NCBI RefSeq assembly: GCF_003286085.1
Contig: NW_020825313.1
Coordinates: 1,178,001-1,242,000 of the forward strand
Source: Drosophila persimilis
Lineage: Eukaryota > Arthropoda > Insecta > Diptera > Drosophilidae
Direction: 5' to 3'
Length of the DNA stretch: 64,000 nt
Part shown: positions 10,556 to 21,049 of the stretch, piece after piece
How the letters are laid out: every line of letters starts with the position of its first letter
How positions within the stretch are numbered: the first letter of the stretch is position 1
The notes under the pieces: generated by a model
Database searches by the model: none
Told to the model about the DNA's origin: nothing
The model's input: the letters and a program-made list of their open reading frames with translations, nothing else
Made by a program: the position numbers and the translations under genes

Positions 10556-11089
10556 TAGCCATTGGGTGCTACAGGGGGATAAACGGGTGGCGGCTCGGTT
10601 TGCACAAATGTAAACTCGGAATGAGGCGCAGCCACTCCGGGTTAGGCCTTCCCCTGTACCCGGGGCAGTTTGTGCCCTACACCCCGAGCGAACCGTCACC
10701 CGCCGTAACTGTACAAACTGGTGGAAGTGCGATTATACTCTCCCCGTGAGGGCGTCTTTAAACAGGCCCCGGTACGGTCATGTCTCTCGCTGGCGGATGG
10801 TAGTCGGGCGGAGAGAAGAAAACTCTCAGTGAAATTACCCCAATGCAAGGAGACACTGTTATATGCCAAGGGATACATGGCCGAGGGGGTGTTCGGTCGC
10901 TAATATGCGGACTCTGGATACCTGCCGCCCTCCAGTTTAAATTAGGCTTCCCGGGACACTCGGGTGACCAACCCCATCCCGAGACCAACTACGGAAAACA
11001 TATTAAATATAAAAAAAAATATACAAAGATGCTCGGTACTCTTTTTAAAGAGGGACCCTTTTAAAGGGACAAGACCATCCTTCTACATC

Positions 11090-11812
11090 AACGCCTGGGA
11101 AACCAGGTCTAAGGAAGATGGGGTAGGAGAATCAGCCGGTCCACCGTCTTCAAGCAGCAGCCGCAGCGAGGGGGGGCTCGAAAACCTAATCGGGTCCTTC
11201 CAAGTCGGGTGGCTACAAGGGCGAGTCGGGTACCAGGTTGGCTGCTAAACAGAGCGTTATCGCGGCTGGTAAGCGCACCGGGATCGAAGAGCCCATGGGA
11301 GCCCCGGCGGGCAGCGTGTCTGCACTACGGGGAGGAAAGCCGTCAGGACTGGAGACGAGCGGCTTTTATCCTGGCCAACGAGGACCCCAGGAGCCGAAGG
11401 AGTTGAGTAGAGGCTCAACCTGCCACATTTCCAGCCAGCCAAAGCCGGAAAGGGAGCAGTCAAGACCCCCAACAAGCGGCAACGCTCAGCGGAGGATCCC
11501 GCTAGTCAGCCAGGCCAGCAAGCCAAGCGGGTGAAGACCCACCTCACGAATTGATCGAGGGGCAAGACCCTGATCGGTGTCCTGGACAGGGGCGCCGAGG
11601 ACGGCCATGTCCCTCGCGACGCACCTGGTGGATAACGAGCTCCAGGACCGGTTGCTACAGGAACTGGAGGAGAACGGCGGAGCACCGCCAAAGTGTGAGG
11701 ACGCAGGGTGGCATCAAGGCAAGGTGAAAGCCATCGCCTGCCAAGACGCTCGCTCTGCGGCACTCTACATGAATGCGGTGGCCGCTCTCAAAGAGGAAAC
11801 AGGGTCTCCGGT
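11090..11812 (+). pseudogene. LOA copy 2 ORF1 remnant
   Basis: Short stretches match copy 1 ORF1 in several frames: a basic Ser/Gly-rich beginning, SGFYPGQRGPQEPK (a shifted version of the AAFILGNDDP region), then LQDRLLQELEENGGAPPKCED and IACQDARSAALYMNAVAALK at 11640-11800. The C-terminal third is absent. There is no usable reading frame across the whole. Confidence 0.75.
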
Positions 11813-13997
11813 CTGAGGACTTCAGACTATAAGCTATACGTAGCTGAAACCGCAGGTAAAATTCGTACCTGCATTCTTGCAAAAAGAGAGTTGCACTTAT
11901 TTTTGCTGCCAAATTTCAGCAATGAAGACCAAACCGCAGTGAGCCTCGAAGGCCAGGAGCGCTCACTGAGGATCTGCTCCGCATACATGGGGCATGATCA
12001 ACCAGACCCCCCTCCACAAGCGCCTCTCCGGGCTCTAATCACAAACTGTTCGGCCAAGGACATCGGCGTAATTGTGGGGTGCCAATGCACATCACTGTCA
12101 GTAGGGAAGCACTGAACCAAACGAAAGGGGTTTTCAGTTACTTAGTGACCACTCAGATTGTCTTATTAAACCGGGGTAGTGACCCCACCTTTATTATTAA
12201 AAACCGCAAGGAAGTCCTGGACCTCACGCTTGCCTCTCATGAGATACAGAGTAACATTGTAGCCTGGAGGGCCCTGGAAGAGCACTCCTTCTCGGACCAC
12301 AGGTACGTGGAAACTGTTTTCTCTTTCTCAGTACCGAAGCCAGTTCGATACCGGAACATCAGGCGGACAAACTGGACTCGGTACTCTGAGTACCTCTGTC
12401 GTGTTCTCCCTGAGCCCCCATCTGAGGAGGAGTATTCCACGGAGGCCACGCTCGACAAAGCCTGCCCCTCTGACAAGAACAGAGTCCGGAGGAAACCTGA
12501 ATGGTGGAATCCGAAACTGGGGGAACTCCGGAAAGCCTCCCGGAGACTCTTGAATAAATCTAAGGCTGAAAACGTTGAGCAAAACTGGGCCGAATGCAAG
12601 GCCAGTCTGTCAACCTACGCGCCTCCTGGCGTAAGTTCTGCAGTGAAATCGAGAACAACTCAGAAGCTTCGCGCTTGCGCAGAGTTCTCTCGAAGACAAC
12701 ACCCACCCTGGGCTACTTGAAGAACACCGACCAGTTGTGCACAGCGTCCAGCGATGAGTCGCTTAATCTTCTCCTAAATATTCACTTCCCTGGCTGCGAT
12801 GAAAACAGACCCAACTACTTTGCGCCTCCTTCTGTCGTCTCAAATGCCATCCTGTGCATGCTAAGCCAGCAGAACATATCCTGGGCGATCAGAAGCTTTA
12901 AACCTTACAAGTCCGCGGGGCCAGACGGCATTTTCCCGGCCCAACTGATTCACGCGAGACATAAAGCCATTAATTGGCTCAAAATAATTTACAAGGGAAC
13001 AAGTAATTTACAAGTTCCAGTACTGACACCCCCAAAACTCTGTGGGGAGGCGCTAGTTCTTAGCAATAATGCCAAGTATCTTGGCCTAATCCTCGACAGA
13101 AAGCTGGATTCGAAACTAAGCATAGAGGATAGAGTAAAGAAGGCCACAGTGGCCCTTTAGACATGCAGGAAAGCAATTGGACTAAGATGGGGAATGACCC
13201 CATATGTAGTTCGGTGACTATACACCGCCATCATACGACCAATCATGCTCTATGGAGTGGTAATATGGTGGCCAGCCTTAGACCAAAGTAATTGTCTTAA
13301 CAGACTTAGTAGAGTTCAACGCACGGCAGCATAACTGGTGGGTTACGCACTTCTCCTGGGGAAGCCCTGGATACCGTGCTGAACATCCTCCCTGTAGATC
13401 TAATGGGTAAGAAGGTGGCAACACTTTCTGCACTTAGAATGAGAGAAGCCAAACTGTGGAGAGCGTCCGTGGTTGGGCACTCGGGAAACGTGATGATACT
13501 CCCGCAATTACCAGAGAGGACAGATTACTGTATTCGTAGTAATCACCTCTCGACGCCCTTCCAGGTATCAATCCCACCTAGGGAAGACTGGGAGATGGGC
13601 GAACCAGGACCCGCATGTGCGGTTCACTTCTACACTGATGGCTCAAAGTTAGACGGCCGCGTAGGACGCGGAGTCTACTGCATCGAGCTGAACATCAGTC
13701 ATTACTTCAGGCTCCCGGATCACTGTAGTGTGTTCCAAGCGGAGGTTGAAGCCTTCAAGGAGGCCATTTCTATCGTCTCCAAACTACTTCTAGACACGCA
13801 TTTAGTGTGCGTTTTCTCGGACAGCCAAGTAGCTATTAAAACACTAGGCTCAATATCGTCGAGCTCAGCGACTGTAAATGACTGCCGCAGGTCTCTGCAG
13901 TTAGATCTCTTCCTTGTATGGGTCCCCGGCCACAGGGACATCGAGGGGAACGACGCCGCCGACGAGCTAGCCAGGCAGGGTACTACGACTGCCGCAG
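11813..13997 (+). pseudogene. LOA copy 2 ORF2 remnant
   Basis: Endonuclease pieces appear at 11813-12420 (SGLRTSDYKLYVAE, GRALEEHSFSDHRY-type motif near 12270-12310), followed by the linker with EWWNPKLGELRKASRRL, RT fingers (YKSAGPDGIFPAQL at about 12905-12945), then a jump to the post-palm KYLGLILDRKL (13075-13110). A TAG at 13158-13160 and further frame changes follow. RNase H is well preserved at 13624-13980: FYTDGSKLDG, FQAEVEAFKE, FSDSQVAI and VWVPGHRDIEGND. Because the RT catalytic core is lost, the copy cannot encode an active RT. Confidence 0.82.
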
Positions 13998-15259
13998 ATT
14001 GCTGGTATTCAGTGGGTTGACTTTTAGATTCCATCTCTTGCACCAAGCTGCCAAAGTGTGGAGGTACTCCTGGAGTCCATCTGCTGCCTCAAGGCGGCAT
14101 TTAGAGCTGTAGAGCAGTGCTATATCGTCCGCGTAAGAAGCAAGTAGAGCCTTACGGGGACCCTCCATATGGTGCTCGCTTGAGGCGGGTAGATCTGCGG
14201 TATAAATAGAGTGGAACAGCGGGCCAAGGACGCTGCCCTGTGGAACTCCAGCTCTCATTTGGCAAGGGGTTGAATAGGTATTCTTGCACCTGACCATAAA
14301 CTGACGTCCTTCCAAGTATGATCGTAGGACTCCGTAGTATGGTGCTGGGAAGAGTTTTTTAATTTTGCTCAGTAGGCCGATATGCCAAATCTATCGAATG
14401 CTTGCTGCATATCAATGAAGACTGCATTGCAGTATTCTAGCTTATCGAAGGCCTGTAGGATGTGCTTTGCCAATCTATGGACATGATCCACTGTGCCGTG
14501 TCCCTCCCGAAAGCCAAACTGATGATCCGGCAAGATACGGCATTCCTTGATGATGCCACCAAGACGATTGGCAAGAAGCCTTTCCCAGACCTGAGATAAG
14601 GAAGACAAGAGACTTATTGGCCGATACGACTCAGGGTTTTCCTCCGGTTTTCCAGGCTTATGGATCATCAGGATTGTTGCTATCTTCCACTGCTTAGGGA
14701 AAAACTGCACCCTTAACATGGCGTTAAAAATGAGCGCTATGTAGAGTATCGCCCGTGTAGGTAATGCCTTCAGTGTGGAATTGCACACTCTGTCAATGCC
14801 AGGAGCCTTCTTTCTCGGTAGAGACTTGATGACTTCTACAGTCTCCTCAACCCTGACTGGTTTAATGGGTAAGGCCATTTGTAGAGGTGCTTGCAGACTA
14901 TCTCGGGTCTCTCTGAACTGTGCCTCCGTGGCAAATTGGTAATGGGTGAACCTGTCCTCTAAATGATGTGCAAACGAATTGGCCTGCTCTTCTTCGTTTC
15001 TGGCAAGATCGCCGTTGGGACACCGGATAGGAACCTGTCTTAACGGTTGTCTCTTAAGAGATTCAGTGGTCTTCCAAAGCGAATATCCAGCATCCACGGT
15101 GTAATCCATGGAAGCAAGCTTTTGTTCAAAGAAGTTGCTTCGAAGTTCTCTTAGTGTGTTTCGAAGTTGCTTGGCAGCCCGGTTCCATAGAATTAGGTCT
15201 TGAGATCGGATTGCGCGTCTTCGGAGTCTCCTTTTTTGTGACAAAAGCTCTCTGGCCAC
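13998..15259 (-). pseudogene. Jockey-clade reverse transcriptase
   Basis: Reads from LSQKRRLRRRAIRSQDLI through the N-terminal linker, then SLPRKKAPGIDRVCN, IHKPGKPEENPESYRPISL, HQFGFREGHGTVDHVHR and VFIDMQQAFDRF (motif A). A frame change follows near 14388. RAGVPQGSVLGPLF (motif B) and SYADDIALLYSS (motif C, both Asp present) follow, then AWCKRWNLKVNP. The palm residues are intact, but the frame change and the missing C-terminus make it a pseudogene. HGTVDHVHR and PQGSVLGPLF are typical of jockey-clade RTs. Confidence 0.85.
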
Positions 15260-15791
15260 TCATGTAAGAACTATTCTACTATTCGTTAAGTTAACCACCG
15301 ACACTGGGCGTGTGCTGACCTAGCATATCAGTAAGGTCCACGACCAGAGTCACAGGTTTGGCGGATGCAGCTGCAGTAATTCAACACCACCCACAAGGCG
15401 AAAGTCAGCGGTTCCCACGGGTGCCGAGCAGCTGCCAGCGATGTTGAAGTTCTTGGAACGGCGGCGACCGCTCTGCAGTGACGGCAGCGCCGCGGCAGCA
15501 CTGTCCGCGAAGCCGGCTGCAATCATAGCTTTTAATTTCATTAATAATCAGTCTTAAGTTTGAATCCAAATAAAGCGCAGCGTATCGCTCGCCTCGATCA
15601 ATTATTCTCATTATTCTCATTCATAATATTCGGTCAGCTACCGCTACCGAATTCAATAACTATCATAGCTCCAATGTTTGATACCACTGAGCTAGCTAAC
15701 GCTTCTGAGGAATTGTTTACTTAAAATAATCAATAAAATACCTAATAACAGCATACTCGTTGTGTTCTGGTGTAATTTAATAATTTATATA
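15255..15791. mobile_element. Solo-LTR-like insert in the jockey-clade LINE
   Basis: About 537 bases without coding potential sit between the endonuclease and RT parts of the jockey-clade LINE. CTCTCTG occurs on both sides (15248-15254 and 15792-15798), a possible target duplication. The insert contains TGTAAGAAC near its left end, a GC-rich middle, an AATAAA at about 15567 and an AT-rich right end, which together resemble a solo LTR. The family is unassigned, and the ends do not form a clean TG...CA pair at the duplication. It should be read as an LTR fossil only tentatively. Confidence 0.4.
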
Positions 15792-16500
15792 CTCTCTGTG
15801 ATGTTATCCACAGCCATCTCGATATCTTCCTCAGAGTTTAGCGTGACGTTCAGTTGGATCGACCTCTCCAAATGTTGCCTAAAGGCGAGCAGATCAGTGT
15901 GCTTGGTGAATAGACGAGGGCTTGGATTTTCTATAATGCCATCTGTGTCAATGCTGATGACTAGGACCAGATGGTCGGAGTCCAGATCCCAGCTCTGACT
16001 TATTGTTGCTCTTGAATCCGGAATACAATGATGCACTGCGAAGTCTATGCAGGACGGCGTGTGATTGAGTACATATGGATACCTGGTTGGTGATCCAGTT
16101 GCAAGGATCTTCGCGCCAGTGGCAGAGATGGCTTCCGCTAGCTCTCGCCCCCTGGGGGAATTGTAAGTGTCTCCCCACAGCCAATGTCGGGCATTCCAGT
16201 CACCACCAACCAAATACCTTTGCCCGCAAGCACGGAGTGCGTCGAAGTAATGTCTTTCCTTAATCCTGACTCCTGGCGCTGAACTCAACATCGCCCAGTC
16301 CTGTGGCTACTTTTACTGCTGACATTTGCATGCTGCGTGTCTTAATGACCCTTTGTGGAAAATGGCGAAGCGAGGTCCTCACTAAAACCGCCACTCCACC
16401 AACGCTATTATTATTCCGCGATGGCTTGAAGGCTGGATAGAAGGCATATCCATGTATTTTGACAGCTACCCCTCTTTTAATCCTGATCTCCGTCAAAAGA
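15785..16500 (-). pseudogene. Jockey-clade endonuclease domain
   Basis: The N-terminal half (about 16496-16260) has LTEIRIKRGVAVKIHGY and GGVAVLVRTSLRH. The C-terminal half (16291-15785) has GGDWNARHWLWGD (catalytic Asp and Asn), SPTRYPYVLNHTPSCIDFAV and LDSDHLVLVI (catalytic Asp-His). This is the apurinic-endonuclease-like fold that nicks target DNA. The two halves are in different frames, with a change at about 16270. Confidence 0.8.
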
Positions 16501-16553
16501 AGAATGTCAACGCTGTTGTTGACTCAACTTCTTTTACTTTCCCTGAAATGCCG

Positions 16554-18099
16554 TTAGCATTCCAGATGAGAACCTTTAGTGGATTCATTGAGAGGCGTTT
16601 CAGAGGCTGAAACGTTGTTCTGGAACTGACGATTAGATCCAGACCATTGCTTAATCGTGTTGGCCAATTCAAAAACTATTTTTTCAAGTTTTTCAAGGCG
16701 TTGATTGGCTTGACTATTATGCAGCTGCTGTTCTTGCTGCTGTTGCTGTAGCCACGTAAGAAACTGCTGCTGTTGGAGCTGTTTTTGCCATTGCTGAAAT
16801 TGTGCCTGCTGATGTTGCAGCAGCGACTGAACTTCATATGAATTTTGTTGCTGATAATTCAATCCTTGTTGCTGAGATATCTGATGAAAACGACGCTGTG
16901 CAGGTCCATCTTTGCGAGGTATTTCATTTGAATTACCTTTTGCTACGGCAGCATAGGAGGCTCCTGTATTACTTCTGGTTCCTAGCAAAGGTTGATGCTG
17001 GACAATATTTCGCTGGTGTTGCTGTATTGTTGGTCTATTAGCCCCTTTTTTTGTGGCTAGACTCCAAGGTAGGAAACTGTTGCCGGTCTCCAGGGAGTGT
17101 GGTAGAGTAAGCATATGCCACTTGGTTGTTTAAGGGCGCATGACTCGTTTTGTATTAATTGCCTTCTTTGCGGAACCCATTGGCATCCTTTGTAACTGGC
17201 CATATGGCTTCCAGAGCAGTGAATGCAGGTTGGCTGTGCGTCTAAGGGACGTGTGCATTGTGAGGTTTGGTGATTTTCACCACATCTGGCACAATTGGGA
17301 TGTCGGCGGCAGTATTTAGCTGTGTGGCCGTAACCCTGGCATCGACGATTTTTTGGCGGCAAAGGGTCCTGACTTGGTAAACTTCGTTAATTTTTACACA
17401 AGGCTTAATATTAATGAAGAAAATATTAAGTTTTTCGTCCTTGTTAGTCCTTGAGCTTCGATTATGGATATGAAGGACCTCGAAGCCCAACATTTTAGAC
17501 TCGGCGGTAATGTCATTGTATAGGGTGCTATGATGTAGGTCTCTTACTACAATTCTATGAGGCTTTTCAGTCTGCATTTGGTATGTGTGGAATTCTATTC
17601 CTATGGCATCCAAACATTCCACAATTGCTCTATAGGTATCACTGTATTTTGGGAGAATTCTGACCGTTTCCCCTTGGTTAGCATTGACGACAACGTTATT
17701 CAAATTTGCAACTTCCCTTATGAGATCAAATAGGTCATTTAAGTTGCTAATGTTGACGACTATTTGTGGTGGTTTTGGAGGGCCATTAAGCTGATTACCA
17801 GAGCTCGCTGTTTCTCCTTGCAGACACTGGTCTGTATTAACTGCGTCATAAAGTTGGTAATTTTTAGCGGCTGCATCTACATTCATCCGAACTTCCTATC
17901 ACTTGGGATGTCCGTGTCAAGAGTGGCAAATCTGTTGTTGCAGTTTGCCTGTTTGCTTGTAGTGGGGGGCGAGCGCAGATCCCGGCCGCCGCTCCCTCGT
18001 TAGAAGTGGGTGACAAAGTCTGATTGTTTTTTCTTCTGCCCGATCTCCGTTTTTGAGCATCCAGCAATCGTTCGGCAGCAGCGCTAATTGTTTTTGCAT
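16554..18099 (-). pseudogene. Jockey-clade ORF1 (Gag-like) with CCHC knuckles and poly-Gln tail
   Basis: The reading starts near 18099 (MQKQLALLPNDCWMLKNG) and changes frame near 17990, 17350 and 17110. The middle (17886-17362) carries the jockey Gag core (IRVNVNQGE-like VVNANQGETVRILPK, IVVRDLHHST, EVLHIHNR). Three zinc knuckles follow at about 17350-17200: CQGYGHTAKYC, CARCGENHQTSQC and CIHCSGSHMASYKGC. The tail (about 16860-16700) is a Gln-rich run, then a coiled-coil-like RLEKLEKIVFELANTIKQW. In an intact element this protein binds the element RNA. Confidence 0.8.
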
Positions 18100-18110
18100 A
18101 TCGACATAGT

Positions 18111-18849
18111 GGGTTCTTGGGTTCTATCAGTTCTTAGTGCGGGCAGATACTGCTTATTGTAGCAGTAGCCACGTTGTAGGTGGTGTTGCTGGTGGAACTA
18201 GTGAATGTTACTGTTGTTGTGGTTTCTGTGCATGTAGAGCGTTCAGCCTCTGAACGGTACTCAGCACGAATCTCACAAGGTAATTTGCCTGATATTAGAA
18301 GCATTCTCTCATGCTCAGTCCGCTTATTTCTAAGCCGAGAGTCAGATAAAATATTCTCATTTATTCTATAGTTATATTCTTCAATTTACCAATATTAAAG
18401 AAATGGAGCAGGGAGAGATCACCTTGGCTGATAAGCGAAGTTTTTAGTGCCCCTCTTGTGCGGCTGTGCGCAGAGTGAGGGGAATGTCTTGCCCGAAGGG
18501 CAGTGAATGCAGTTGTATAAACCTTCACCAATTGTTTTTTGTTTTTGTCGAATTGCCGACACCGCGCGAAGCAGCGCCCGAAGGTACTATGTATGCTATT
18601 TTTAACACACAAGAGAATGCACCGCTAAAGCAGATTAGAGAAAATAACTTTGCACAAGCGCGACACAACCGATCTCTATGAAAGTTGATTAAAGACTGGG
18701 TATTTGTCTGGTATGGTTTTTGTGTTTAGCGTGGGGAAGTTTATGACCAATCGTTTTTTGTTTGAACCTGAGTCGTTCTTGTTCTAGCAGGTGCAGTGGA
18801 CGTTTGTCCGAATATGTGAAGTCGAGGCGATTGAAAATTGCCGATATGA
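18111..18849. other. No recognisable gene
   Basis: The first part (to about 18330) is probably leader of the jockey-clade LINE or flanking DNA. The rest holds no frame longer than about 80 codons and no motif I can name. Confidence 0.35.
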
Positions 18850-19450
18850 GGACCGCTCATAAACTACCTTTGTACCCCTCGTACAGCGTATAGGCACCCT
18901 TTGCTGATTGGCGCCAGGAAACGTATTGCTTCTGGGTCACATGAACTCTGGAAGTGTTTTTACTGCATCCAGAGCTTCCTCTAAGGTGGTCTCGGGGGAC
19001 GTAATTAACGCAGCCTGCAGCTGGTTGGTGACTACCTATAAAAACTGTTCAAAGTCAGCCCTTTGCGCCTCCAGTGCAGAGCAGAGCTGTGCAGCATCCA
19101 TTCCTGCTCGGTCCCCCGGGCCGCACTAAATATCTAGTCTAAGATCGTGTAACAATTCAAATAAATCGTCAAAGCTATGGTAAATGCTCATGTGCGGACT
19201 ATTTTTTTGGCCGTCCCTTGACCGTTCCAGGAAGTGGAGGCAGCTTTTTATTTAGATTGGCGTCAAATTCGAACTCCCTTAGCAGAGATCTGTGATGTTG
19301 CTCGCCAACAACAATTTAATTATATGGCGCGGTATTATGTTTCTTAGTTGCGTTTTTCACCATAAAGGGCAATAAGAGAGAAGGGAAAATAGAATTTCCT
19401 GAAACATTACGCCCAAATGATTTTGGATGTAAACAATTTTGTATGTGTTA
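18850..19450 (-). mobile_element. Gag-like LTR-element fossil, minus strand
   Basis: The minus strand shows protein-like stretches (SIYHSFDDLFELLHDL, QLCSALEAQRADFEQFL) of the helical kind found in Gag proteins of LTR elements. The family is not assigned. It is broken several times. Bases from 19057 on are part of the 4.6-kb duplicated block and recur at 23858-24250. Confidence 0.4.
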
Positions 19451-19749
19451 GCTTAGTTTTTTTTGTTTTACTTTGAATTTTGATTTAATGTTCTTTGTAG
19501 GCGATGTTTGTATAAAATCTCCACTTACATGTTTTTTTATGTATGGCTTCTATTCGGTGTTTCCCCAATCTAATCAGTTCAGCAGAAGCATTGCGCCTCC
19601 GATGTCTCTGTGTCCGATGCAGGCCGGCATCCGGCGGTGTCGGCGGCCGCGCTTCCACGGTCAGTGAATCCGCCTAATCAGCGATCTTGCAGAAATCACT
19701 CCGCCCACTGGCCAATTTGTGTAACATTTTTTACCTTACATCGTCCAAT
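19451..19749. other. Non-coding stretch inside the duplicated block
   Basis: No gene is recognised. It includes a GC-rich island (about 19600-19665) within T-rich DNA. The same stretch recurs at about 24252-24547. Confidence 0.35.
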
Positions 19750-20865
19750 ATCCGTTCAAAAATTCTACTCCTCCTATGGGATCCAATTTGATATTCAACG
19801 TGTTTCCTCGTTGGAGGTTTCTCCTTCTACTACCGTAGAAAAGGATCCCGCAGTATTTAAACCTCGCTACCTATCCTCACCACTTCAAGCATCGGGGCTG
19901 CAGGGATTCGCCGATTCGTCGTCTCAAGCACACTCCGCTGCCTACTGTCTACGGTCGCGTGAGACTCAATAATTACTATGTTGTAAGACTGATCGTCGCA
20001 AAACCCGTGTTGCACCCATCAAATCTATATCCATCCCACGGCTTGAATTGAATGCATCCCATCTTCTGTCTAAGTTGATGTCTCTGGTTAAGCAAGCTCT
20101 AACTATTCCTTTTTCCTGTATTTCGTTTTGTTCAGACTCAGAATTTGTACTTATGTTTTTACTCGTACTGCTGATATTCAAGAAGCTTGTCCACGTAGCT
20201 GCTGGAAGCACATTTACACTGGGGACAACCCCGCGGACTGAGCATCACGCGGACTTCTACCAAAGGAACTTATCGAATATCAAGCGTGCAGGACACTGCA
20301 CGGATGGAAGTAAAGGTCAAGCCCCAAGTTAATTTATACATTTCCGATGAAGGAAATGATCCTGGTCACATCTCTTGCGGACATTTCCTATTGCTTTCGC
20401 TTCGTACATCGTTTTCGTTGCAAGAAATGTTTTTATCGTCATGGAGCGTCAACATCCCCGCTCGATGGTATTCAACCGTGTTCAGATTGAGTTCTTCCAA
20501 ATGGAGTAAAAGCAGCTGAGCACTGGACAACCACTTTCGCAAACATACAAGTTGATTCGCTACACTCCATTTGTTGACGACCAAGGAATAATGCGCGTAG
20601 GAGGACGCATTGGTAATTCGATGGTAACGTATGGGTCAAAACATCCTATACTTCTTCCAAAGGAATCACCAGTCGATGTTTTACTAGCTAGACACCAGAA
20701 CGTCACGTCTCTACATGCTGGAGTCGAATTTATGTTCCACACTTTGAGACAGAAGTATTGGACTCTTGGAGCCCGTAACACAGTCCGAAAAATTGTATTC
20801 AACTGCAAGATTTTCTTCCTCCAGCGCAAAGGTACGAACACACAACTCATGGCTGATCTTCTTGC
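19750..20865 (+). mobile_element. BEL/Pao pol fossil, block copy 1
   Basis: Plus-strand pieces of a BEL/Pao polyprotein: GLQGFADSSSQAHSAAYCL and RVAPIKSISIPRLELNASHL (RNase H region of the clade), then VDDQGIMRVGGRIGNS, KHPILLPKESPVDVLLARHQ and ARNTVRKIVFNCKIF (integrase N-terminal zinc-binding region). No LTR of this family is seen with it. It is a fossil with several breaks. Confidence 0.75.
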
Positions 20866-20867
20866 CT

Positions 20868-21049
20868 TTCGCGTTCAGCCCACACGCTACCCTAGAGCAT
20901 CTTATCTGGGACTGCCCAATTCTTGTACGGGAAAGGAGGAAATACCTGAGCGCTCCGGTGCTAACATCGCTGGAAGATGCCTCCAAGAGGACGCCACTCT
21001 ATTCCCGAGGACTAATAAATCAAATAAACACTCGCGCGATGGTTTATAT
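20868..21049 (+). pseudogene. LINE ORF2 C-terminal tail, block copy 1
   Basis: A short open stretch reads ATLEHLIWDCPILVRERRKY and SLEDASKRTPLYSRGL. The H...C spacing and following basic run resemble the C-terminal Cys/His knuckle and tail of RNase H- or R1-type LINE ORF2 proteins. It is fused directly to the BEL/Pao pol fossil on its left and to a LOA copy on its right. The clade is not assigned. Confidence 0.5.

Larger units (their letters stand above)
10556..13997 (+). mobile_element. LOA-clade LINE, copy 2, internally deleted and 3'-truncated
   Basis: Same family as copy 1 but on the plus strand. The leader (10556-11080), parts of ORF1 (about 11090-11812) and parts of ORF2 (11813-13997) are present. 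Two large internal losses are visible: ORF1 jumps from AVAALKEE straight into the endonuclease at about 11805, and the RT palm is missing between IIYKG and LQVPVLTPPK at about 12995-13010. The element ends inside RNase H, just after ELARQGTT, where it meets the jockey-clade LINE at about 13998. Many frame changes are present. It is more diverged and older than copy 1. Confidence 0.85.
13998..18110 (-). mobile_element. Jockey-clade LINE, 3'-truncated
   Basis: On the minus strand, from its 5' end: ORF1 (about 18099-16554) with CCHC knuckles and a Gln-rich tail, endonuclease (about 16500-15785), and RT (15259-13998). The RT stops abruptly at the thumb (WNLKVNPLNTSN), where LOA copy 2 begins. No RNase H is present, as expected for the clade. 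A 0.5-kb insert separates endonuclease from RT. Several frameshifts make it inactive. A relation to the BS, X or Helena families is plausible but not decided. The lost 3' end and the abutting truncated LOA suggest a deletion or recombination joint at 13997/13998. Confidence 0.8.

Noticed and set aside
16690-16880. CAG/CTG-rich run as a host trinucleotide-repeat gene
   Set aside because: It encodes the Gln-rich tail of the jockey-clade ORF1 in continuity with its zinc-knuckle region.
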